Source: Ephemeroptericola cinctiostellae (lineage in GTDB: Bacteria > Pseudomonadota > Gammaproteobacteria > Burkholderiales > Burkholderiaceae). Taken from it: DNA of 64,000 bases. The notes under the pieces are model-generated. The model was not told the DNA's origin, made no database searches, and was given only the letters and a program-made list of their open reading frames with translations. This document shows positions 1 through 9,183 of this stretch, one piece after another; positions within the stretch are counted from its first letter, which is position 1, and every line of letters begins with the position of its first letter. A program made the position numbers and the translations under genes. The DNA lies in the NCBI RefSeq assembly GCF_003339525.1, contig NZ_CP031124.1, positions 2,294,001-2,358,000 on the forward strand, read 5' to 3'.

Positions 1-166
1 CAGCCGCCCTTATGCCAGTTGCGCTTTTGCGGGTGCATGGGTCTATATTATTTTACAAAAAATAGAAATGAACGATATTTTCAGTCTCATCATTTCCAGT
101 GGCTTGATTGTGGTACTGCGTTTGGCCAGCATCAGATTTAAATGGAAGGTGCCAGCCAGTTTTTAA
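1..166 (+). CDS. TRIC/UPF0126-family membrane channel, C-terminal fragment
   Basis: Only the last 54 codons are in the window, read in frame from base 2 to a TAA at 164-166. The fragment begins SRPYASCAFAGAWVYIIL and ends LRLASIRFKWKVPASF. A small hydrophobic segment followed by an arginine-containing helix and a basic tail is how the trimeric intracellular cation channel (UPF0126, YicG-like) family usually ends. Most of the protein lies upstream of the window, so the assignment rests on this tail alone. corA starts 23 bp downstream on the same strand, so two inner-membrane ion-transport genes may be co-transcribed. Confidence 0.55.
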   Translation, partial: SRPYASCAFAGAWVYIILQKIEMNDIFSLIISSGLIVVLRLASIRFKWKVPASF

Positions 167-189
167 AAATAAAATTCAGAGGCTAAACA

Positions 190-1164
190 ATGCTGATCAA
201 TTGCGTCGTGTATCGAGATGGCGAAAAGGTTGCCGACATTCAAGCGAGTGAGATTAAAACCTATTTGGCACAACCCAACAGCTTTGTTTGGGTCGCATTG
301 CGTGACGCAGAAAAAACTGAGCTGCTGTCCATGCAAAAGGAATTTGATTTGCCCGATTTGGCGATTGAAGATGCACAAAACGGTCACCAACGACCCAAAC
401 TGGAAGAATATGGCAACGCTTTATTTTGCGTCTTGCACATTGTTGAACTGGATCAAGCATCACAAACGCTCAGTGTGGGGGAAATGAGTATTTTTGTCGG
501 TTCAAATTTTGTCCTCTCCGTTCGCAACAAAGCCAATGCAAACTTTGTGGACGTGCGCCGACGTTGCGAGAAAGAACCCCACTTGTTGCGCCACGGTTCG
601 GGCTTCGTGCTCTATGCCCTGATCGATGCAGTGGTTGATCGCTATTTCCCAATCGTTGAAGCACTTGAAACAGAATTAGAGCAATTGGAAGACCGTATTT
701 TCAAGCGGCACAATACATCACGTGGTGACATTGAGGCGCTGTATGATCTGAAAGGCAAGCTGTTGGTTCTTCAGCACGCCGCCGCCCCCTTGCTCGACAC
801 GGTGGGTAAGCTATACGGTGGTCGTGTGCCGCAGCTGTGTGCAGGCATGGGCGATTATTACCGCGATGTCAATGACCACCTTTTGCGCATTTGCAAATCG
901 ATCGATGGCATTCGCGACATGTTGTCCACCGCAATGCAGGTGAACTTATCGCTCATCGCACTGAGTGAATCTGAAGTGAACAAGAAGCTCGCGGCTTATG
1001 CCGCCTTATTTGCCATTCCAACCATGATTGCGGGTGTGTATGGCATGAACTTTGAAGACATCCCTGGGCTTAAATCTTCACTGAGCTTTCCCTTGACGCT
1101 GTCGACCATGGTGATCTTGGACATTCTGCTGTTTCGTTATTTCAAAAAATCGAGATGGTTATGA
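190..1164 (+). CDS. corA: CorA-family magnesium/cobalt transporter
   Basis: This 324-aa protein has the length and layout of CorA: a large N-terminal cytoplasmic domain, a long helical stretch rich in Glu, Leu and Asp at about residues 150-250, and two C-terminal membrane segments. The signature YGMNF lies at about residues 284-288, at the end of the first membrane helix, and the protein ends in a short basic tail (KKSRWL). CorA forms a pentameric inner-membrane channel for Mg2+ and some Co2+ and Ni2+. AGAGG lies about 6 bp upstream of the ATG. It follows a probable cation-channel gene closely and faces the convergent rep gene. Confidence 0.93.
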   Translation: MLINCVVYRDGEKVADIQASEIKTYLAQPNSFVWVALRDAEKTELLSMQKEFDLPDLAIEDAQNGHQRPKLEEYGNALFCVLHIVELDQASQTLSVGEMSIFVGSNFVLSVRNKANANFVDVRRRCEKEPHLLRHGSGFVLYALIDAVVDRYFPIVEALETELEQLEDRIFKRHNTSRGDIEALYDLKGKLLVLQHAAAPLLDTVGKLYGGRVPQLCAGMGDYYRDVNDHLLRICKSIDGIRDMLSTAMQVNLSLIALSESEVNKKLAAYAALFAIPTMIAGVYGMNFEDIPGLKSSLSFPLTLSTMVILDILLFRYFKKSRWL

Positions 1165-1208
1165 GTTTTCTGAACATGTTCTCACTCAAATCAAAAACCC
1201 AGCCTGTT

Positions 1209-3284
1209 TCACTGTGCATCGGGCGTTTTTAAAGGCAATTCCTGCTGCCCTGCTTGTTTGGCCAACATGGCTTTGAGCATCTCAATCCGTTGTTTTGGCG
1301 TGATTTGAGGCACCTCTTTGAGGTTGTCACGCTTGGCATCTTTGTCATGCGCCATTTCTTTGATGAACCGCGAAGCCTCGCGGTTTTCAAAATCCCGCCC
1401 ACGGCGGCGTTTTTGACACCATGTGATGTGCAAACTTTTCCGCGCACGCGTGATCCCAACATACATCAAACGACGTTCTTCTTCAATGCGATTGGGGTCT
1501 TCCAAGGCATCATCACGCGACATGTGCGGCAGTAAGCCCTCCTCCACCCCAACCAAAAACACATGCGGATATTCCAAACCCTTTGAGGCGTGCAATGTCG
1601 ACAAGCGCACCACGTTCTCTTCTTGTGAACCTTTGTCCAGCATGGAAATCAACACCATGCTTTGAATCACTTCTGAGAGTTTTTTGTTGTCGTCTTCGGC
1701 GCGACGTTTCATCCACGCCATGAAGTCAACCACATTCTTCCATTTGTTTTGCGCTTGTCGCTCATCAAACTGGTCAAACAAATACGTTTCGTAACCAATC
1801 GCTTTGATCAAATCATCAAGCACTTCAGGTGCTTCATCGCGTGCTGCACGCTCTTCAAACGTGTTAATGAATTCAACAAATTCCACCAAAGGGCCCAGCT
1901 GACGCGGCGTCGAAATCGACTCAAAACCGGTTTCAAACACCGCTTCAAACAACGATGTGTCGCGTCGCCCCGCGTATTGCCCCAGATGTTCCAATGTCGC
2001 CGCACCAATGCCTCGTTTCGGTGTCGTCACCGCTCGGATAAAAGCTGGATCGTCATTGATATTATTAAGCAAACGAAAATACGCCATGATGTCACGAATC
2101 TCAGCGCGCTCAAAAAATGATTGCCCTCCCGACAGCACATAGGGCACGCGCTCTTTGCGCAAGGCTTGTTCAAACACACGGGCTTGGTGATTGCCTCGGT
2201 ACAAGATCGCATAATCTGAAAACTGGGCATTCTGAGAAATTTTATGCGCTTGCAAGCGCATGACCACGCTCTCCGCTTCCTCGTCCTCATTCGCCATCGG
2301 AATCACACGAATTGGATCGCCTTCACCGTACTCACTCCACAGTTTTTTATCAAACAGTTTTGGATTGTGCGCAATCACGGCATTGGCGGCATTGAGAATG
2401 CGCTCGGTTGAGCGGTAATTTTGTTCAAGCTTGATGAGTTTCAAACGCGGGTAATCGGTTTGCAACAGTTTCAGGTTGTCCAATGTCGCACCACGCCATG
2501 CGTAAATCGCTTGGTCATCGTCACCCACCGCTGTGAACATGGCGCGTATGCCCGACAACAAACGCAGCAACTGATATTGCACGGCATTGGTGTCTTGGTA
2601 TTCATCCACCAGCATGTAGCGGATTTTGGCCTGCCAGCGATTGCACACCTCCTCATTGCTTTGCAACAACTCAACAGGCAAACGGATCAAATCGTCAAAA
2701 TCAACCGCTTGATAGGCTTTGATTGTGCCGTTGTAATTCGCGTACACGCGTGCAAATTGCAGTTCTTGCTCATCTTTTGCATCCGTAAGCGCCTGCTCTG
2801 GCGTAATCTGACCATTTTTCCACAACGAAATGGTGCTTTGCATTGTTTTGATCAAGGCTTTATCAGTGGTCGCACACAACTCTTGCAAAATTGAAAAACA
2901 ATCGTCTTGATCGAGGATCGAGAATTTTTCTTTCAATCCCAAATGCTTGGCTTCAGCACGTAAAAAATGCACGCCAAAGGAGTGAAATGTCGAAATCGTT
3001 AAACCTTTGAGGTTCACTTGACTGTTACTGGACATGATTTTCGTGACGCGCTCTTGCATCTCTTTAGCGGCTTTATTGGTGAACGTCATCGCCACGATGT
3101 GCCGTGGTTCATAACCGCAATCATTGATCAGATGTGCAATTTTTTGTGTAATCACCCCCGTTTTACCACTGCCCGCCCCCGCCAGCACCAAGCATGGGCC
3201 TTCGAGGTAATCGACGGCTTGCTGCTGCTGGGGATTGAGTTTCATTTTTTGAGTTGTTTTTTGGGTGGACGCGTGTGAGGTCAT
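1209..3284 (-). CDS. rep: ATP-dependent DNA helicase Rep (UvrD/Rep superfamily 1A)
   Basis: The protein is a 3'-5' DNA helicase that helps replication forks past bound proteins. Visible motifs are Q-motif residues in LNPQQQQAV, Walker A AGAGSGKT, the DExx box VDEYQDTN, GDDDQAIYAWRGA, QNYRS and the late motifs STLHASKGLEYPHVF and EERRLMYVGITRA. Length fits Rep (about 670-690 aa). The start is uncertain: a TTG at 3293, an ATG at 3284 and an ATG at 3245 (MKLNPQQQQ) are all in frame and none has a strong Shine-Dalgarno. The family normally begins at the MKLNP-like position, so 3245 (678 aa) is a serious alternative. Confidence 0.92.
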   Translation of the reverse strand: MTSHASTQKTTQKMKLNPQQQQAVDYLEGPCLVLAGAGSGKTGVITQKIAHLINDCGYEPRHIVAMTFTNKAAKEMQERVTKIMSSNSQVNLKGLTISTFHSFGVHFLRAEAKHLGLKEKFSILDQDDCFSILQELCATTDKALIKTMQSTISLWKNGQITPEQALTDAKDEQELQFARVYANYNGTIKAYQAVDFDDLIRLPVELLQSNEEVCNRWQAKIRYMLVDEYQDTNAVQYQLLRLLSGIRAMFTAVGDDDQAIYAWRGATLDNLKLLQTDYPRLKLIKLEQNYRSTERILNAANAVIAHNPKLFDKKLWSEYGEGDPIRVIPMANEDEEAESVVMRLQAHKISQNAQFSDYAILYRGNHQARVFEQALRKERVPYVLSGGQSFFERAEIRDIMAYFRLLNNINDDPAFIRAVTTPKRGIGAATLEHLGQYAGRRDTSLFEAVFETGFESISTPRQLGPLVEFVEFINTFEERAARDEAPEVLDDLIKAIGYETYLFDQFDERQAQNKWKNVVDFMAWMKRRAEDDNKKLSEVIQSMVLISMLDKGSQEENVVRLSTLHASKGLEYPHVFLVGVEEGLLPHMSRDDALEDPNRIEEERRLMYVGITRARKSLHITWCQKRRRGRDFENREASRFIKEMAHDKDAKRDNLKEVPQITPKQRIEMLKAMLAKQAGQQELPLKTPDAQ

Positions 3285-3506
3285 GCAGAGCAAACATAAG
3301 GGTTAAAAAATGCACTTCGCATTTGCGCAGTGCATTTTTGGAATGGCGTATTTTAACCTGTAACGGAGATGCACGCAGCGACAGTTCATGCATATTTACC
3401 CATGGGTAAAGGTTATTTTGTTCAATATTTTTCAAGCTTTCTAACCGTATGATGCGAACTCAACTATCAATCATTAATCATCGCTAAAGAATCAAAGGAG
3501 TTGTTC

Positions 3507-4106
3507 ATGAGTTTAAATTTATTTTTATCAATGTTGGCCTTTGCACTAGTTGCCTCCATCACGCCAGGCCCTGTCAATATTTTGTCCCTCAGTTCAGGTG
3601 TGCAACATGGTTTTCGCAACACCATGCGTCACGTCACAGGCGCGACAGTCGGTTTCACTTTATTATTGTTACTCATCGGTTTGGGCATGCATGAGCTGTT
3701 GCACACGCGTCCATGGTTGAGTCAATCCATTCGTTGGGGCGGGGTTGTGTTTTTACTGTACATGGCCATTCAATTGGCAAGAGACAATGGCGAGCTGAAC
3801 CCCTCTAACGACAACAAGAAGCCCTCTTACTTACGTGGCGCACTCATGCAATGGCTCAATCCAAAGGCATGGCTTGCATCAATCGCAGGCATGGGAGCGT
3901 ATGCCGCTGACGGCGATGTGCGTTTAACATTACAATTCGCAGCCATTTACTTTGTGGTATGTTATGCATCCTTGACCGTTTGGGCATACGCAGGTGTATT
4001 TTTGCGCAGATACTTCACCGAACCACGCCATTTGCATTTATTCAACCGTGCAATGGCTTTGTTACTTGCCGCCAGTGCGTTGTATTTATTGTTTTCGACT
4101 GATTAA
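3507..4106 (+). CDS. LysE family amino-acid exporter
   Basis: A 199-aa inner-membrane protein of the LysE/RhtB translocator family, which export amino acids or related metabolites by proton exchange. It shows the N-terminal family motif ITPGPVNILSLSSG, about six hydrophobic segments, and the conserved central NPKAWL. The start is fixed at the ATG at 3507 because AAAGGAG at 3494-3500 lies six bases before it; the in-frame TTG at 3501 is too close to that site. It is convergent with an AraC-family regulator whose stop lies only 4 bp away. LysE-family exporters are often paired with such regulators, but the substrate cannot be read from sequence. Confidence 0.88.
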   Translation: MSLNLFLSMLAFALVASITPGPVNILSLSSGVQHGFRNTMRHVTGATVGFTLLLLLIGLGMHELLHTRPWLSQSIRWGGVVFLLYMAIQLARDNGELNPSNDNKKPSYLRGALMQWLNPKAWLASIAGMGAYAADGDVRLTLQFAAIYFVVCYASLTVWAYAGVFLRRYFTEPRHLHLFNRAMALLLAASALYLLFSTD

Positions 4107-4110
4107 ATTT

Positions 4111-4920
4111 TTAATATGAACTGTATTGGCGAGGGGTAGCGGCCACCAGCCGCTTGAATGTGCGCTGAAAATGGGCTTGATCAGAAAAACCTGCGGCAAG
4201 AGCCACATCAGCAATGGCTTGCCCCGTTTTAAGTTGTTGCTGGGCAAATAAAATCCGCCGATTTACCAAATGGGCATGCGGCGTCATGCCGTATTGCGCC
4301 TTAAATGCCCTGACCAAATAAGATGAGCTTAAACCTGACGCCGTACAAATGTCATCCAAACTCAAATTTTCAGTGCAGTGCTGGGCAATGAAATCAGCGG
4401 CCTGTTTAATTTTCAGATTTTTTTCTAGGCGCAGTTCGGGCGTGATTTTGAGTATTTGATGGAGCTGTATAAAGAAATCAAAAACCATGGTTTGCTTCAA
4501 CAACACATCATTACTTTCGTCAATACACGTTTCGTACAATGCAATCAACCCATGATATAGCTCAGGATTTTTGCTAACCACGGTCTCAAATCGCGGCATG
4601 GTCAAGTCCACATCCAAACCCAAATCAGCTTGCAACTGCATCAACCATGCCACATCTACATAAAACATGATGTAAGACCACGGGCTGTCATAGACGGGAT
4701 TACAGGCATGAACGTCTTTTGCATTCATCAAGACAACAGCACCCGCACTGACTTCCTGCTCTTGGTGCTCATTCCAATACATGCAACACCCTGAGGTAAT
4801 CGCTCCGACCGAAAACACATCATGGCTGTGCTTGTCATAATGCACCTCACGCCCATCAGACACAGTGCGTGCCTCGATGAAAGGCAATTGAGTATCACGC
4901 CAAAACTTTAAAACCGCCAT
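4111..4920 (-). CDS. AraC family transcriptional regulator
   Basis: A 269-aa AraC/XylS-type regulator. The N-terminal half resembles a cupin-like AraC ligand-binding domain (HSHDVFSVGAITSG). The C-terminal about 100 residues carry two helix-turn-helix units, with LSLDDICTASGLSSSYLVRAF in the first and IADVALAAGFSDQAHFQRTFKR in the second, ending in the usual ATPRQY signature. GGAGGA sits almost on top of the ATG at 4926 but seven bases before the ATG at 4920, so the second start is preferred. It faces the LysE-family gene with stops 4 bp apart and may control it; the effector is unknown. Confidence 0.88.
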   Translation of the reverse strand: MAVLKFWRDTQLPFIEARTVSDGREVHYDKHSHDVFSVGAITSGCCMYWNEHQEQEVSAGAVVLMNAKDVHACNPVYDSPWSYIMFYVDVAWLMQLQADLGLDVDLTMPRFETVVSKNPELYHGLIALYETCIDESNDVLLKQTMVFDFFIQLHQILKITPELRLEKNLKIKQAADFIAQHCTENLSLDDICTASGLSSSYLVRAFKAQYGMTPHAHLVNRRILFAQQQLKTGQAIADVALAAGFSDQAHFQRTFKRLVAATPRQYSSY

Positions 4921-4956
4921 CGCCATTCCTCCGTGAAACCATCCGCCATTTGAATA

Positions 4957-6063
4957 TTAACTCAGTGGTGACAAATTAGGATTCGCACCATAAATGATTC
5001 CACCACCCAAACAGACATCCCCATCGTATAACACGGCTGATTGACCTGGTGTCACCGCCCATTGGGCTTCAGAGAAAACCAATTGGCAAAGGTCATCTCT
5101 TTCAACTATTAATCGGCAAGTCGAATCGCTTTGACGATAACGGGTCTTCGCTGCCACATCAAGATGTGTGGGCGCATGACCTGCCACCCAGCTGACATTT
5201 TCAAACGACAATGTGGTCGATCGCAATGCCGCATGGTCATGCCCCTGCGCCACGTAGAGGGTGTTGTTTTGTATATCTTTGTGCACTGCAAACCACGGCT
5301 CGCCACTGCCTTGTTTATCACCGCCCAAACCAATGCCCTTGCGTTGACCCAAAGTATAAAAAGATAAACCAATGTGCTCACCGACCACCCGACCATCCAA
5401 TGTTTTCATTGGCCCTTTATGGGTCGGTAAATAGCGATTCAGAAAATCACGGAAAGGACGCTCACCAATGAAACAAATGCCGGTTGAATCCTTCTTCGCA
5501 GCATTTGACAAGCCCAATTGATGGGCGATGTCACGTACCTGAGTTTTGGGCATTTCACCAAGGGGAAACAGTGTTTTTGACAATTGGGCTTGGTTGAGGC
5601 GGTGTAAAAAATAACTTTGATCTTTACTTGCATCCAAGCCTTTGAGCAGCTGAAATTCACCATTCAACTCACGCACCCGAGCATAGTGCCCCGTGGCAAT
5701 ATATTCAGCACCAAGACTCATGGCATGGTCAAGAAAAGCTTTGAATTTAATCTCAGCATTGCACAACACATCTGGATTAGGCGTACGACCCGCGCTGTAT
5801 TCACGCAGAAATTCCGCAAACACGCGGTCTTTGTACTCAGCAGCGAAATTAACCGCTTCAATCTCAACACCCACCGCATCAGCCACACTGACGGCATCCA
5901 ACAAGTCTTGACGAGAAGAGCAAAACTCTGAATCGTCATCGTCTTCCCAGTTCTTCATGAACAAACCGATGACCTCGTAACCTTGCTGTTTTAGCAACCA
6001 CGCACTCACCGATGAATCCACGCCACCCGACATCCCGACGACCACCCGTTTTTTTACTGACAT
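4957..6063 (-). CDS. mnmA: tRNA-specific 2-thiouridylase MnmA
   Basis: MnmA adds sulfur to U34 of tRNA-Lys, -Glu and -Gln, taking it from the Tus relay. The 368-aa protein begins [20 protein letters not shown], containing the PP-loop SGGVDSS that adenylates the uridine. The two catalytic cysteines are in [13 protein letters not shown] and [12 protein letters not shown], and GHYAR and YFLHRL match the family. The upstream in-frame start at 6108 adds 15 residues without family support, so the ATG at 6063 is chosen. It is the last gene of a NUDIX - small membrane protein - mnmA run on the minus strand; NUDIX-mnmA pairs are common in betaproteobacteria. Confidence 0.96.
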   Translation of the reverse strand: MSVKKRVVVGMSGGVDSSVSAWLLKQQGYEVIGLFMKNWEDDDDSEFCSSRQDLLDAVSVADAVGVEIEAVNFAAEYKDRVFAEFLREYSAGRTPNPDVLCNAEIKFKAFLDHAMSLGAEYIATGHYARVRELNGEFQLLKGLDASKDQSYFLHRLNQAQLSKTLFPLGEMPKTQVRDIAHQLGLSNAAKKDSTGICFIGERPFRDFLNRYLPTHKGPMKTLDGRVVGEHIGLSFYTLGQRKGIGLGGDKQGSGEPWFAVHKDIQNNTLYVAQGHDHAALRSTTLSFENVSWVAGHAPTHLDVAAKTRYRQSDSTCRLIVERDDLCQLVFSEAQWAVTPGQSAVLYDGDVCLGGGIIYGANPNLSPLS

Positions 6064-6113
6064 TTCATTTCCGTCTAAATTATTCACTGCTGTACAGCAC
6101 AGCATCACGCCAT

Positions 6114-6380
6114 TTATTTTATTGTATTTTTATAAAAACGTTCATTCATCCACCACGTCGCAGCGCCCCACAAAATACCAACCGCAGGAAAAATCATGAA
6201 CGCCCGTGGCACATCACGCGCCACATTAAAATCAGAAACCAACACCGTCATCGCCCCCGACCACAAAGCCGCCGTAGTCACACCCCACTTCAACACCCCA
6301 TGCAGGGTAATAAAAAACATGATACCGCGCTCACGCAATGGCAACCACTTATCTTCTGGCATCACTTTGGGTAAAAACAT
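6114..6380 (-). CDS. Small inner-membrane protein, unknown function
   Basis: An 88-aa protein with two likely membrane helices (about residues 20-48 and 62-78) and a basic C-terminus, [16 protein letters not shown] lies five bases before the ATG at 6380, which favours that start over the GTG three bases upstream. It lies between the NUDIX gene (8 bp away) and mnmA (50 bp away) on the same strand, so it is probably co-transcribed. I do not recognise the family. The charged stretch [16 protein letters not shown] before the first helix should face the cytoplasm. Operon position and a good ribosome site support it being real. Confidence 0.7.
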   Translation of the reverse strand: MFLPKVMPEDKWLPLRERGIMFFITLHGVLKWGVTTAALWSGAMTVLVSDFNVARDVPRAFMIFPAVGILWGAATWWMNERFYKNTIK

Positions 6381-6388
6381 CACAGCTC

Positions 6389-6856
6389 CTATAAAACACG
6401 TAAATCTTTGACCAAAGACAAATCCAAAGACTGCCCAAGCAAATAATCATTTAAACATTGTTCCACAATTGGATTGCGATGAATGTCACGCTCCGCCATG
6501 ATCTCTTCAAAAGTCAACCACTGCGCTTCAATGATACCATCGTCCAAGTCATTGTGAATGGGTTCATCACCCACCTTACCAATGAACGTCAAACGCAAGT
6601 AAGTCACGGATTTATCGTCTTTGTCTGAAATATAAATGCCCAGCAATGCCGTTGGCGTGAATTCATAGCCGGACTCCTCAAGCACTTCGCGCTGGACGGC
6701 ATGTAACATGGTTTCACCCGCCTCCCAATGCCCCGCAGGCTGATTAATCCGAACGCCATGGCGTGTGTGCTCGCGCACCATGAGAAAAGCACCATCACGC
6801 TCGATGAGCGCCGCAACAGTGGCATGAGGGGTCCAGATGGGTGATGTATGCGTCAT
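6389..6856 (-). CDS. NUDIX hydrolase (NudJ-like phosphatase)
   Basis: A 155-aa protein with a complete NUDIX box: GHWEAGE, seven residues, then REVLEESGY at about residues 42-64. The catalytic Glu residues that bind Mg2+ are intact. The order N-terminal beta strand VAALIERDGAFLMVREH, then NQPAGH, then the box, then an INWHE-like QWLTFEEI resembles NudJ/YmfB, a thiamine-pyrophosphate and nucleoside-triphosphate phosphatase that is often next to mnmA. The substrate is inferred from that likeness only. It is the first gene of the run leading to mnmA and is shielded from the island by a terminator at 6944-6978. Confidence 0.9.
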   Translation of the reverse strand: MTHTSPIWTPHATVAALIERDGAFLMVREHTRHGVRINQPAGHWEAGETMLHAVQREVLEESGYEFTPTALLGIYISDKDDKSVTYLRLTFIGKVGDEPIHNDLDDGIIEAQWLTFEEIMAERDIHRNPIVEQCLNDYLLGQSLDLSLVKDLRVL

Positions 6857-6943
6857 AATGCGCTCATCCTGAAGGGTAGATTTTAGTCACAGGCATTGCC
6901 TCTGAGAGACAAGCTCTCAACCGACTTTGAGCAAAACCACAAA

Positions 6944-6978
6944 AAAATCCCTGTTCACATTTGTGTCACAGGGATTTT
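6944..6978 (-). terminator. Intrinsic terminator upstream of the NUDIX gene
   Basis: AAAATCCCTGT at 6944-6954 pairs with ACAGGGATTTT at 6968-6978 as an 11-bp perfect stem. On the minus strand it is followed by a run of seven T. It would stop minus-strand transcripts coming from the right before the NUDIX-mnmA operon. It may be the original terminator of the tRNA cluster at 12.1-12.6 kb, separated from it by the inserted element. Confidence 0.75.
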
Positions 6979-7061
6979 ACATTCTTAAAAACGGGGCCAG
7001 CTTCACACTAAGCCCGTAACACATTGATATATAACAAAAATAAATGCAATAATATTTCTCG

Positions 7062-7081
7062 ATGCCCCGATTTATGCCCCG
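7062..7081. repeat. Paired ATGCCCCG motifs near left end of island
   Basis: ATGCCCCG occurs at 7062-7069 and again at 7074-7081, 12 bp apart. A matching pair of TGCCCCG motifs lies at 11950-11956 and 11983-11989, beyond the integrase gene. Paired short repeats near both ends of an integrase-bearing element are typical of recombinase arm sites, but the binding function is inferred. Confidence 0.4.
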
Positions 7082-7154
7082 TGTTACTTTTGCAACCCCC
7101 TTTATACTTCATAAAACCACTATGGATTTTATCGGACTTAATAAAGGAGGCAGT

Positions 7155-7484
7155 ATGCGGCAAAGGCTTATTATAGCAAATTTGTTGTTGATAAGTACGC
7201 TTGTTTTATCAGGCTGTGCGACACAATTTGGTGCTCGAATTGCTTGCGATATTAAAGCAAAAGATGGTGGCGGAGTGAAAAGTTGGGAGCAGAAAACGGG
7301 GCGTACTATTTGTAAAACTACTGGTGGTGTTATTATTAACCGTAGCCCGAATCCTAACGATACGCTTTATGGAAACGTCAACTCGAATACTGTGTGTGAG
7401 CCTGAATATGAGAGGGTTATCAACCATGCCGAATACATAAAATACATGAAAGCCTGTGTTGCTTCCATGACTAAAAATAAGTGA
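7155..7484 (+). CDS. Small predicted lipoprotein (island cargo)
   Basis: A 109-aa protein with an N-terminal signal (MRQRLIIANLLLISTLVLSGC) and a lipobox LSGC, so Cys21 should be lipidated and the protein membrane-anchored. The start at 7155 is set by AAAGGAGG at 7143-7150; the longer frame from 7062 has no ribosome site and would bury the signal peptide. The mature part has three further Cys residues, suggesting disulfides in the periplasm. It precedes an LprI-like membrane protein gene by 8 bp and is probably co-expressed with it. I recognise no family. Base composition is more AT-rich than the flanking chromosome, in line with island cargo. Confidence 0.75.
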   Translation: MRQRLIIANLLLISTLVLSGCATQFGARIACDIKAKDGGGVKSWEQKTGRTICKTTGGVIINRSPNPNDTLYGNVNSNTVCEPEYERVINHAEYIKYMKACVASMTKNK

Positions 7485-7492
7485 GGTAACGC

Positions 7493-8707
7493 ATGACTAT
7501 GGTTAGTATGCCCGTTGATAATTCAACATTAGCGATAACTTCTATTATTTGTGCAGGTTTGTTATTTGTCTTTCTTTTAGTTGCGGCGGATGATGAGTTT
7601 CGTAAGCCGCCTATTGCTGCTACTATTGCTATCGTTGCAGGGGGCTTGCTTTATTGGTTGGGTTTTATCCCTATTGGAATAATGATAGCCGCTGCATTTG
7701 CGTTAGTTGTTGGTATTTTTAGGGCGTTGAAAGGAAATGCGAATCAGCCAAACCCATCTAATAAATCAGCCCAACAAACAACCAAACGAACCAATGAGCA
7801 AAATGTTAGCCCCGCCAATCACAGCGAAAAGGTTGAACGTTTTAACCAAGAAACAGGCGGCTGGGAAAAATTAGAAACTGATTTAGATAATCAAGACACG
7901 CAATCATTGAAAAGTTACGACCCTCTTTTGCATGGGTCTTTTGATGGCAAGCCAAAACTTAACTTACCAAACACAACGAATAACTATGCGCGTGTTATGG
8001 GCGTGATTATTGGCGTGTTGGTTGTAGGTATGTTATTTGTCGCTATGATGGATAGTAATAAAACAAAACCCGCGATTAACTATATTCCATCAAGTTATGA
8101 TACTAAAACTAATGTCAACAACCCAAACACTACAGCACCTAATCAGGTATTAGTTACGCCAGTCACAGAAGCCCCAGTTAATCCTGCGTTGATGCAGCAA
8201 TGCGATAGTTACGCCACGGCAAACAAACGGAAAGAACCCACTTTAACCTATCAAGAACAACGCGAGGACTACAGTAAACTCTATGAATTTTGTTTAGATG
8301 ATGCAAAAAAACTTACTCAAACAATAAGCACGAATACTGCTAATAACTCCAAAATAGAAACTGTAAGTAATGAGTTATTGCAAGCCTATCAAACGGCAAA
8401 AATTGACAATGAAACCTCACGGCAATATATCAATAAGACGTGGGAGGACTTAATCCAAACCTTGACCGATAATCAAAAGAGAGACATACTTAAATTACAA
8501 CGCGCATGGATTAAGTCAAAGCAAAATTTTTGCGGTAAAGTTGTAAAAAATAAGTCAATTGATAATCTAACGCCCGATGAATTGGCAGCGGAAATTAAAC
8601 TTTTAGAGTGTGACAGTCAAGCCAATTCAGAACGGGCTGCGGTACTCTCAAAAACAATGCAAGTACAAGACGAAATTGCAAAAATAATCAAAGAGGGTGG
8701 TAAGTAA
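7493..8707 (+). CDS. Membrane protein with C-terminal LprI-like domain (island cargo)
   Basis: A 404-aa protein. Two or three hydrophobic segments lie in residues 10-85, then a low-complexity Asn/Gln/Ser linker, another membrane segment at about 165-185 (VMGVIIGVLVVGMLFVAMM), a second Asn/Thr/Pro linker, and a C-terminal domain at about 285-395. That domain (LLQAYQTAKI, TWEDLIQTL, QRAWIKSKQNFCG, then a late LLECDSQANSERAAVLSK) matches the PF07007 LprI/DUF1311 pattern of helices joined by a Cys pair. Family members include a mycobacterial lysozyme inhibitor. GAGGT precedes the ATG. The role is unknown; protection of the envelope against lysozyme-like enzymes is one inference. Confidence 0.75.
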   Translation: MTMVSMPVDNSTLAITSIICAGLLFVFLLVAADDEFRKPPIAATIAIVAGGLLYWLGFIPIGIMIAAAFALVVGIFRALKGNANQPNPSNKSAQQTTKRTNEQNVSPANHSEKVERFNQETGGWEKLETDLDNQDTQSLKSYDPLLHGSFDGKPKLNLPNTTNNYARVMGVIIGVLVVGMLFVAMMDSNKTKPAINYIPSSYDTKTNVNNPNTTAPNQVLVTPVTEAPVNPALMQQCDSYATANKRKEPTLTYQEQREDYSKLYEFCLDDAKKLTQTISTNTANNSKIETVSNELLQAYQTAKIDNETSRQYINKTWEDLIQTLTDNQKRDILKLQRAWIKSKQNFCGKVVKNKSIDNLTPDELAAEIKLLECDSQANSERAAVLSKTMQVQDEIAKIIKEGGK

Positions 8708-8774
8708 AAAGTTTCCTTTTTTATGTTGTCAACTGTTTTTTAGCAATAAATAAAAATAATATAAATAAATTACT

Positions 8775-8789
8775 TGGCACATAGTGCCA
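8775..8789. repeat. TGGCAC-N3-GTGCCA dyad, copy 1
   Basis: A perfect 15-bp dyad, TGGCAC-ATA-GTGCCA, extended by one T/A pair on each side. An equivalent dyad lies at 9184-9198. Both are outside genes and could be operator sites for a dimeric regulator. Confidence 0.55.
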
Positions 8790-8817
8790 AATCATTCAAT
8801 CGCTAATCTTTAATCGT

Positions 8818-8842
8818 CCCCCCTCCCCCCTAATCCCCCCCC
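8818..8842 (-). other. G-quadruplex-prone tract, G-rich on minus strand
   Basis: Runs of six, six and eight C separated by T and TAAT give three long G runs on the minus strand; the run of eight can supply two quartets, so a four-stranded structure is possible. A G-rich counterpart on the plus strand lies at 9092-9115. Confidence 0.5.
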
Positions 8843-9091
8843 TCTTGCCATATTCTCAAGTAGTTACTAACAACTATTCTTCCTCCATATTATTAGTAAC
8901 TACTATCCTCTATTTGTCTTACCTTACATATCTATACTCTCTAAAAAAATTAGAAAAAAAATAGTACCCCTTAGTAGTGGAGAGGGGTATATAGGATAGC
9001 ACTAACTAATACACATACCCCAGTACCATACTACTAACAGATAATACCCAATACCCCAGTAGTAACATGTGGTAAAAATGAGACACCAACA

Positions 9092-9115
9092 GGGGGGCAT
9101 ATATGGGGGAGGGGG
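9092..9115 (+). other. G-quadruplex-prone tract, G-rich on plus strand
   Basis: Runs of six, five and five G within 24 bp on the plus strand, oriented opposite to the tract at 8818-8842. Only three clear runs are present, so intramolecular folding would need one run to be split. Confidence 0.45.
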
Positions 9116-9183
9116 TACAACTAAAGATTAACGCCGCAATGATTTATCCTCAATTGCTAACTAACAATAACACTCATTATCAA

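Noticed and set aside
7010..7020. CGGGGCC near the island's left side as a copy of the tRNA-Leu 3' end
   Set aside because: Only about seven bases match the tRNA end, too short to call an attachment repeat.
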